NCBI GenBank assembly: GCA_023435725.1
Contig: JAEYRD010000114.1
Location: 1 to 11,090 of the forward strand
Direction: 5' to 3'
Length of the DNA: 11,090 nucleotides
Source: Pseudomonadota bacterium
GTDB taxonomy: Bacteria; Pseudomonadota; Alphaproteobacteria; Rhizobiales; Xanthobacteraceae
Shown in pieces: positions 6,150-11,090 of this stretch; position 1 is the first letter of the stretch, and every line of letters begins with the position of its first letter. The notes under the pieces were generated by a model that had not been told where the DNA came from, searched no databases, and saw nothing but the letters and a program-made list of their open reading frames with translations. The translations under genes were made by a program, and so were the position numbers.

Positions 6150-7307
6150 ATGAGCAACATCGATCGTCGTACCCTGGTCAAGGGCTCGCTTGCCGCCATG
6201 ATGGCGGGAGCAGCCTTCTCGCGCGTCGCCTTCGCGCAATCCTCCGAACCGATCCTGCTCGGCGTCAGCGGCCCCCTCACGGGACCGAACGCGCAATACG
6301 GCACGCAGTGGAAGCAGGGCTTTGATCTCGCGCTCGACGAGATTCAAGCGGCCGGTGGTATCAACGGCCGCAAGCTTGCCTACAGTTTCGAGGACAGCCA
6401 GAGCGATCCGCGCCAGTCGGTGGCCATCGCCCAGAAATTCGTCTCCGATCCCCGCATTGTGCTGGAGCTCGGCGACTTCTCCAGCCCCGCATCGATGGCG
6501 GCCTCGCCGATCTATCAGCGGGCAGGCCTGGTGCAGTTCGGTTTCACCAATTCGCATCCCGATTTCACCAAGGGCGGCGACTTCATGTGGAGCACGTCGG
6601 TCAGCCAGGCCGACGAACAGCCGCTGCTGGCGTCATATGCCGTGAAGCGCCTTGGCCTGAAGAAGCTCGCGGTGCTGCACCTCAACACCGACTGGGGCCG
6701 TACCAGCCGCGACTATTTCGTCAACGCTGCGAAGGAGTATGGCGCTGAGATCGCGGTCACCGAGGGCTATATCGCGGAGGAGCGCGACTTCCGCTCCACG
6801 CTGGTACGCGTCCGCGACGCCAATCCGGACGGTCTGATCCTGATCTCCTACTATTCCGATGGCGCGCTGATCGCGCGTCAGGCCCGCCAGGTCGGGCTGA
6901 AGCAGGTCATCTGCGCCGCGAGCTCGGTCTATTCGCCAAAGTTTCTGGAGCTCGGCGGCGAGGCTGTCGAGGACGTGCACGTCGGCACGCGCTACTTCCC
7001 GGAAGACCCGCGGCCCGAGGTGCAGAAGTTCATCGCGGGATTCAAGAAGAAATACAACGGGCTGGAGCCCGACGCATTCAATGCCTACGCCTATGACGCG
7101 ATGAACATGGCGGCCGCCGTGGTGAAGATCGGTGGCGCGGATCGGCGCGCCATCCGCGACGCCTTCACGAAAGTGAAGGACGTCCCGAGCGTCATCTTCG
7201 GCACGGCAACGTTCGACGTCGCGACCCGCCGCGTCAAGGGTGCCATGAATGCCGAGCTCGTCGTGCGCAAGGGCCAGTTCGCGCTCTGGGACGGCAAGCC
7301 GACCTGA
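6150..7307 (+). CDS. branched-chain amino acid-type (Liv/HAAT) ABC transporter substrate-binding protein
   Basis: The 385-residue product is a type I periplasmic binding protein (Peripla_BP_6, LivK-like). The signal peptide carries a twin-arginine-like motif (DRRTLVKG, Arg6-Arg7), a hydrophobic core to residue 24 and a probable cleavage after AFA (residue 29); export by Tat or Sec is open. The mature part begins with the family hallmark EPILLGVSGPLTGPNAQYG. It continues with GGINGRKLAYSFEDSQSDP, VLELGDFSSPASMAASPIY, an ATPase-independent hinge region, and NAYAYDAMNMAAAVVKIGG near the C-terminus. The ATG at 6150 was chosen because GGAG (6140-6143) lies 6 nt before it and the signal peptide starts there. 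Alternatives are ATG 6138 and TTG 6117. The gene follows the alkylhydroperoxidase gene by 61 bp and precedes the permease, so it should feed the importer encoded downstream. The ligand cannot be read from sequence; the family includes binders of branched-chain amino acids, amides, urea and aromatic acids. Confidence 0.93.
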   Translation: MSNIDRRTLVKGSLAAMMAGAAFSRVAFAQSSEPILLGVSGPLTGPNAQYGTQWKQGFDLALDEIQAAGGINGRKLAYSFEDSQSDPRQSVAIAQKFVSDPRIVLELGDFSSPASMAASPIYQRAGLVQFGFTNSHPDFTKGGDFMWSTSVSQADEQPLLASYAVKRLGLKKLAVLHLNTDWGRTSRDYFVNAAKEYGAEIAVTEGYIAEERDFRSTLVRVRDANPDGLILISYYSDGALIARQARQVGLKQVICAASSVYSPKFLELGGEAVEDVHVGTRYFPEDPRPEVQKFIAGFKKKYNGLEPDAFNAYAYDAMNMAAAVVKIGGADRRAIRDAFTKVKDVPSVIFGTATFDVATRRVKGAMNAELVVRKGQFALWDGKPT

Positions 7308-7316
7308 CATGATAGT

Positions 7317-7452
7317 CGGACCAAAGCATGATCCGGGAAAGTGCGAACCGGTTTTCCCTCGCGACAAACGCGGAACGCGCTTGCGCGGAGATCATGCGTA
7401 AAAACAAGCTAAAGCGCGATGACGAATTCTTCCAATCTTATCGCGCTTTAGT
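7317..7452. repeat. Rhizobiales-type intergenic palindromic repeat (RIME-like) with strong hairpin
   Basis: This stretch has the look of the mosaic repeats found between genes in Rhizobium and Bradyrhizobium genomes. It opens with the familiar AAGCATGATCCGG and later has AACCGGTTTTCC. Nested inverted repeats are seen: GCATGATC (7326-7333) with GATCATGC (7390-7397); GGGAAA (7335-7340) with TTTCCC (7353-7358) around AACCGGTT; and a perfect 12-bp stem CTAAAGCGCGAT (7409-7420) with ATCGCGCTTTAG (7440-7451) around a 19-nt loop. It fills most of the 184-bp gap between the binding-protein and permease genes. The hairpin could end or attenuate part of the transcripts, so that binding protein is made in excess of permease. 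The repeat-family name is from memory. Confidence 0.75.
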
Positions 7453-7491
7453 CGCTCCGGCCGCTTTTCTCTCTACTCGGGGGCTACCCGC

Positions 7492-9315
7492 GTGTCTTCC
7501 TGGCTCGACTACACGATCAACGGGCTGATCGTCGGTAACGTCTACGCTCTCGTTGCAGTCGGGCTTGCGCTGATCTTCGGCGTCAGCCGATTGATCAATT
7601 TCGCGCAGGGTTCGATCTATCTGGTCGGTGCCTATATCGGCTGGGTCGCGGTGGTGCAGCTGCACACGCCGCTGCCGCTCACGATCATCGTGGTGGCGGT
7701 GGCCGCCGCGGCTGTCGGATTGATCATCGAGCGCTTCGGCCTGCGACCCCTGCAGAACTCGGTGCGCATCGCGCCGCTGCTCGCGACGATCGGCATCAGC
7801 TTCGTGCTCGATCAGCTGGTGATGCTGACGTTCTCGCCCAACCCTCGGGCGCTGCCGAGCCAGTTGCCCGACGTTCGCTTCCAGGTCGGTGGCGGCACGA
7901 TCGGGCCGCTCGATCTGCTGATCGCCGGTGTCGGCATCAGCAGCGCGCTGCTGCTGTTCGTATTCCTGCGCTACAGCAAGCTCGGCTGGGCGGTGCGTGC
8001 CACGGCGCAAGACCGTGACGCAGCGATGCAGATGGGCGTCGACGTCAATCGCGTCAATCAGGCCGTGTTCGGCATTGCCGCTGCGCTTGGTGGCGTCTCC
8101 GGCATGCTGGTTGGCATGTACTACAACCAGATCGACACCGCGATGAGCCTTCAGGCGACGCTGAAGGGCGTGGTTGCCGAGGTGGTCGGCGGCGCCGGCA
8201 ATGTGCCTGGCGCGGTGGTCGGCAGCCTGTTGCTCGGATTGGTGGAGAGCTACGGCGTCGCCGTGTTCGGCACCAGCTACCGCAATCTGTTCGCATTCCT
8301 GCTGCTGGTCGTTGTCCTCGTGCTGCGGCCCAACGGTCTGTTCGCCAGCGCGCGGCAGGCGCCGCCCGAGCCGCTCACCGGCACCTTCATCGCGCCGAGC
8401 CGTCCGGTGCGCATTCCACGCTGGGCCTTGCTGGTCGCGGCTGGCGCCTTCGCGGTCCTGCCGCTGTTCCCGGTGTCCTTCTACGTGCTCCAGACCTTCA
8501 TCAACGCCTGGCTGCTCGGCATGCTTGCGCTGAGCCTCACGCTGGTTGCGGGCACGATCGGCCAGGTCTCGCTCGGACATGCCGCGCTGCTGGCAATCGG
8601 CGCCTACACGTCCGCACTGCTGTCGCTGAATTTCTCCGTCCCGGTCGGCCTTGCCGTCATCGCCGGCGGACTGATGAGCGCCGCGCTCGGCACGTTGTTA
8701 ATCTCGCCGTCGTTCCGCCTGCGCGGGCACTACGTGTCGATCGCCACGCTCGCCATCGGCGAGATCGTGTCGCTGGTGATCCTGAATTGGGAAAGCGTCA
8801 CCCGCGGCCCGATCGGCATCTCCGGCATCCCGCCGCTGTCGCTGTTCGGATACGATTTGATCAGCCCGTCCTCGATCTACTGGTTCAGCTTTGCGGTGAT
8901 GGTCGTGCTGGCGCTGCTGCAGGGGCGGCTGCTCGGCTCGCATCTCGGCCGCAGCTTCCGCGCCATTCGCGACGACGACATCGCCGCTCGCGCCTACGGC
9001 CTCAGCCTGAACCGCTACAAATCGCTGGCCTTCATCTTCGGCGGGTTCGCCGCCGGCGTCAGCGGCGGCATCGCCGCGCATCTCTATTCCTACATCAATC
9101 ACGAGACGTTCAACACGCAGCAATCCATCCTGGCGTTGACCGTCGTCATCCTCGGCGGCCTCGGCAACGTCGTCGGGGCCATCGTCGGGTCGGTCGCGCT
9201 GGTCGGCCTGCCCGAGTTGTTCCGGATCGCGGCGGAGTACCGCATCCTGATCTACGGCATCGTGCTCCTGCTGCTCGTGCGGTTCAGGCCGCAGGGCCTG
9301 TTGGGGACGATGTGA
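7492..9315 (+). CDS. livHM: fused LivH-LivM branched-chain amino acid-type ABC permease
   Basis: This 607-residue inner-membrane protein joins the two permease subunits of a Liv/HAAT importer, which are separate genes in Escherichia coli. Residues 1 to about 285 are LivH-like: several hydrophobic helices, FGVSRLINFAQGSIYLVGAY, and the cytoplasmic coupling loop GWAVRATAQDRDAAMQMGV from residue 165. A Pro-rich linker (about 284-310, QAPPEPLTGTFIAPSRPVR) leads to the LivM-like half, with GQVSLGHAALLAIGAYTSAL and its own coupling loop GRSFRAIRDDDIAARAYGL from residue 486. There is one coupling loop per half, so a single chain could supply the whole channel. The start is GTG with GGGGG 8 nt before it; the N-terminus SSWLDYTINGLIVGNVYAL fits LivH, and no better start exists. 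The stop overlaps the start of livG (TGATG). Fusions of this kind are known in alphaproteobacteria. Confidence 0.94.
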   Translation: MSSWLDYTINGLIVGNVYALVAVGLALIFGVSRLINFAQGSIYLVGAYIGWVAVVQLHTPLPLTIIVVAVAAAAVGLIIERFGLRPLQNSVRIAPLLATIGISFVLDQLVMLTFSPNPRALPSQLPDVRFQVGGGTIGPLDLLIAGVGISSALLLFVFLRYSKLGWAVRATAQDRDAAMQMGVDVNRVNQAVFGIAAALGGVSGMLVGMYYNQIDTAMSLQATLKGVVAEVVGGAGNVPGAVVGSLLLGLVESYGVAVFGTSYRNLFAFLLLVVVLVLRPNGLFASARQAPPEPLTGTFIAPSRPVRIPRWALLVAAGAFAVLPLFPVSFYVLQTFINAWLLGMLALSLTLVAGTIGQVSLGHAALLAIGAYTSALLSLNFSVPVGLAVIAGGLMSAALGTLLISPSFRLRGHYVSIATLAIGEIVSLVILNWESVTRGPIGISGIPPLSLFGYDLISPSSIYWFSFAVMVVLALLQGRLLGSHLGRSFRAIRDDDIAARAYGLSLNRYKSLAFIFGGFAAGVSGGIAAHLYSYINHETFNTQQSILALTVVILGGLGNVVGAIVGSVALVGLPELFRIAAEYRILIYGIVLLLLVRFRPQGLLGTM

Positions 9316-10163
9316 TGGCGGAGCAGCTTAACGCCATGCTGTCCCTGCGCGGGTTGACGCGGCGCTTCGGCGGCCTCACCGCGGTGGATGCCATCGATCT
9401 CGACCTCGCCAGGGGTGAGCTGATCAGCATCATCGGCCCGAACGGCGCCGGCAAGACGACCCTGTTCAATCTCGTGACCGGGCTCGATCGTCCCGACGCC
9501 GGTGATGTCAGCTTCGAAGGTCAGGACATCACCGGTCTGTCGCCGGAGCGGCTCGCGGCTGCAGGCATCGGGCGCACGTTCCAGCTCGGCCGCGTCTTCG
9601 GCAATCTCAGCGTCATGGACAACGTCCTGATCGGCGCCCATACGCGGCTGCGCGCGGTGAAGCCGGCCGTGCCGGTGATCGGCCCGCTGCTGGAGCTGGG
9701 GCTGGCGCTGCTGCGCCCTGCGGGCGTGAGGCTTGAGGAAGAGAAATTGCGGGAAGAGGTGAAGGCCATTCTCGCGCGTTTCGGCGAGCGGCTGCTGCCG
9801 CGGATCGACCAGCCGGCCTACAGCCTGTCCTACGCCAACCGCCGCCGCGTCGAGATCGCGCGCGCGCTCGCGCTGAAGCCGCGCCTGCTGCTGCTCGATG
9901 AGCCCACCGCCGGCATGAACCCGACCGAGACCGCGGAGATGCAGGCGCTCGTGGCCGAGCTGAAGGCAGAAGGGCTGACCATCCTCCTGATCGAACACAA
10001 GTTGGAGATGGTGATGCGCCTCTCCGATCGCGTCATCGTCATGGACGAGGGCCGGAAGATCGCGGAAGGGCCGGGCGAGGTGGTGCGCAATGATCCCAAG
10101 GTGATCGAAGCCTATCTCGGCCACGGCCTGTCGGGGACGGCTGAGCAGGAGAGCGCGGCATGA
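9315..10163 (+). CDS. livG: LivG-type ABC transporter ATP-binding protein
   Basis: The 282-residue cytoplasmic ATPase is one of two energising the Liv-type importer. Motifs in order: Walker A GPNGAGKTT (41-49), Q-loop Gln90 in GIGRTFQLGRVF, signature region SLSYANRRRVEIARAL (170-185), Walker B LLLLDEPTAGMNP (191-203), and switch His228 (LIEHKL). The C-terminus EAYLG is typical of the Liv ATPases. The insertion between the Q-loop and the signature (about residues 105-160) is characteristic of LivG over LivF. The signature reads LSYANRRR where LivG proteins usually have LSYGxQRR, a modest departure. The ATG overlaps the permease stop (TGATG at 9313-9317), indicating translational coupling. Its own stop overlaps the livF start (ATGA at 10160-10163). 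The order permease-livG-livF is standard for the family. Confidence 0.95.
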   Translation: MAEQLNAMLSLRGLTRRFGGLTAVDAIDLDLARGELISIIGPNGAGKTTLFNLVTGLDRPDAGDVSFEGQDITGLSPERLAAAGIGRTFQLGRVFGNLSVMDNVLIGAHTRLRAVKPAVPVIGPLLELGLALLRPAGVRLEEEKLREEVKAILARFGERLLPRIDQPAYSLSYANRRRVEIARALALKPRLLLLDEPTAGMNPTETAEMQALVAELKAEGLTILLIEHKLEMVMRLSDRVIVMDEGRKIAEGPGEVVRNDPKVIEAYLGHGLSGTAEQESAA

Positions 10164-10900
10164 CGGTCAACCCAGCTGATCCTCTCCTGGCGCTGTCGGG
10201 CGTCAACACCTTCTACGGCCAGGCCCAGGTGCATTTCGACCTGTCCATCGCCGTCGGCCGTGGCCATATCGTCTGCCTGCTCGGTGGCAACGCCAGCGGC
10301 AAGTCGACGACGATGAAGATCATCCTGGGCCTGGTGAAGCCGCGCTCGGGCGAGGTGACCTTCGACGGCGCCTCGCTGATCGGGCTCACTACGCCGCAGA
10401 TCGTCCGCCGCGGCATCGCCTCGGTGCCGGAGGCGCGGCGGCTGTTCGCGGACATGAGCGTCCGGGAGAACATCCTGATGGGCGCCTTCGTCCGCAATGA
10501 TCGTGATGCGGTGGCGCAGGATCTCGACAGGATGCTCACGCTGTTTCCTAAACTCGGCCAGCGGCTGTCGCAGCGTGCCGGTTCGCTCTCCGGCGGCGAG
10601 CAGCAGATGGTCGCGATGGCGCGCGCGCTGATGAGCCGTCCCAGGATGATCGTGATGGACGAGCCGACCATGGGCCTGTCGCCGCTCTATGTCGACCGCG
10701 TGCTGGAGCTGATCAGAACCATCAATCAGGAGGGCGTCTCGGTCTTCATGGTCGAGCAGAATGCCAGCCTCGCGCTCGAGATCGCGCATGAAGCCTATGT
10801 GCTCCAGACCGGCAAGATCGTGCTGTCAGGCCCGGCGCGGGCGCTGAAGGACGACCCCCGTGTCCGCGACGCCTATCTCGGCGGCTCCGAGGCCGCGTAG
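10160..10900 (+). CDS. livF: LivF-type ABC transporter ATP-binding protein
   Basis: The 246-residue product is the second ATPase of the importer. Motifs in order: Walker A GGNASGKST (42-50), signature LSGGEQQMVAMARAL from residue 143, and Walker B MIVMDEPTMGLSP from residue 163 with Glu168 as catalytic base. FMVEQNASLAL follows, where Gln replaces the switch His as is normal for LivF. SVPEARRLFADMSVRENILMG is a LivF hallmark. Walker A is complete but reads GGNASGKS instead of the commoner G(R/P)NGAGK(T/S), a departure within the GxxxxGK(S/T) rule and not a loss of function. The start overlaps the livG stop as ATGA. It is the last gene of the transporter operon; no clear intrinsic terminator follows in the next 70 bp. 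Confidence 0.95.
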   Translation: MTVNPADPLLALSGVNTFYGQAQVHFDLSIAVGRGHIVCLLGGNASGKSTTMKIILGLVKPRSGEVTFDGASLIGLTTPQIVRRGIASVPEARRLFADMSVRENILMGAFVRNDRDAVAQDLDRMLTLFPKLGQRLSQRAGSLSGGEQQMVAMARALMSRPRMIVMDEPTMGLSPLYVDRVLELIRTINQEGVSVFMVEQNASLALEIAHEAYVLQTGKIVLSGPARALKDDPRVRDAYLGGSEAA

Positions 10901-10910
10901 CTCGAGCTCG

Positions 10911-10973
10911 GCCTGATGGTTCGAGACGCTCGCTGACGCGGGGATCTCGCCGCGAAACAGGACCTCATCCTGA
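10911..10973. repeat. remnant of a dispersed Bradyrhizobium-type intergenic repeat
   Basis: The stretch contains GATGGTTCGAGACG (10915-10928) and CCTCATCCTGAG (10963-10974). From memory, these two pieces sit at opposite ends of short palindromic elements repeated in Bradyrhizobium and Rhodopseudomonas genomes, often just behind genes. It seems to stop abruptly at about 10973, where insertion-sequence-like sequence begins. The identification rests on remembered motifs and needs a genome comparison. Confidence 0.45.
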
Positions 10974-11090
10974 GAGCCTGACTCAGAAAGCGTCAGCGTC
11001 TTCAGGGTCTGGCCAGGCGGCGGGTTAGGAGCCTGAGATGGGCGGCGAGCAGCCAGGCAAGCTCAGTGGCAGCAGAGCCTTCGAAGTCTT
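10974..11090 (-). mobile_element. end of an IS5-type insertion sequence (partial)
   Basis: The segment holds the C-terminal end of a transposase gene on the minus strand, with about 28 bp beyond its stop. The outermost bases GAGCCTGACTCAGAAAGC (10974-10991) have the look of an IS5-family terminal inverted repeat. They are preceded by TGA (10971-10973), which would suit a TNA target duplication of the IS1031 subgroup. The opposite end lies outside the window, so the boundary and target site are inference. Confidence 0.5.
11002..11090 (-). CDS. C-terminal end of an IS5-family transposase (partial)
   Basis: Reading the minus strand from the right edge gives an open frame of 28 codons ending at TGA (11002-11004). 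The residues include DFEGSAATELAWLLAAHL and end in LLTRRLARP. This resembles the tail of DDE transposases of the IS5 type, where an F-E-(A/G)-(S/T) motif, a Trp-Leu helix and a final LxxRRLA are usual. The DDE catalytic residues would lie further right, outside the window. Whether the rest is intact cannot be told. The fragment is short, so the family call is tentative. Confidence 0.5.
   Translation of the reverse strand, partial: DFEGSAATELAWLLAAHLRLLTRRLARP

Noticed and set aside
7328..7528. 66-codon open frame over the intergenic repeat
   Set aside because: It lies in the palindromic repeat and runs into the permease gene out of frame. Repeats of this kind are often open by chance and no ribosome site is seen.
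7438..8580. 380-codon minus-strand open frame opposite the permease gene
   Set aside because: Its composition is Arg/Gln/His/Asp-rich without a domain, the usual mirror image of a GC-rich membrane-protein gene.
8787..9314. Upstream extension of the livG frame to 8787
   Set aside because: It lies inside the permease coding region in another frame and is Arg/Pro-rich without motifs. LivG homology starts right after the ATG at 9315.

Overview
The window looks like a chromosomal segment of a Bradyrhizobium-type alphaproteobacterium. GC content and GC-ending codon use are high throughout. The transport genes are of the large amino-acid ABC kind common in that group, and two intergenic stretches resemble the palindromic repeats scattered through Rhizobiales genomes. 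The genus is an inference from style; no marker gene is present.

Left part (1-2605). The window opens inside the 3' end of a gene for a charged Ala/Glu/Arg coiled-coil protein. A two-domain VOC (glyoxalase/extradiol-dioxygenase fold) protein then runs on the minus strand, and a family III (CaiB/BaiF-type) CoA-transferase runs divergently on the plus strand. The two share a 177-bp promoter region and may act in one catabolic pathway, with unknown substrate.

Central part (2878-6088). Four plus-strand genes follow: a MetQ/NlpA-type periplasmic binding protein without a lipobox, a bacterial-luciferase-like flavin monooxygenase, a CMD-fold protein lacking the peroxidase cysteines, and a CMD-fold alkylhydroperoxidase with an intact Glu/Cys/Cys/His active site. 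The last three match a gene set that protein-family collections recognise as travelling together (KPN_01858, Avi_7170 and Avi_7169 families, as I recall them). To my knowledge no substrate has been established. This is the best candidate for an under-described system.

Right part (6150-10900). A complete branched-chain amino acid-type (HAAT/Liv) ABC importer follows: a periplasmic binding protein with an RR signal peptide, one fused LivH-LivM permease, and the LivG and LivF ATPases. The last three are coupled by overlapping stop and start codons. A Rhizobiales-type palindromic repeat with a strong hairpin separates the binding-protein gene from the permease gene. The layout suggests uptake of an amino-acid-like, possibly sulfur-containing, compound, oxidation by the flavin monooxygenase and removal of peroxide by-products by the CMD proteins. 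The sulfur link is inference from the MetQ homology and the roles of other luciferase-like monooxygenases.

Right edge (10901-11090). A remnant of a dispersed repeat is followed by what appears to be the end of an IS5-type insertion sequence, with the last 28 codons of its transposase on the minus strand. No tRNA, rRNA, CRISPR array or transcription regulator gene was seen, and every gene-free stretch is shorter than 300 bp.
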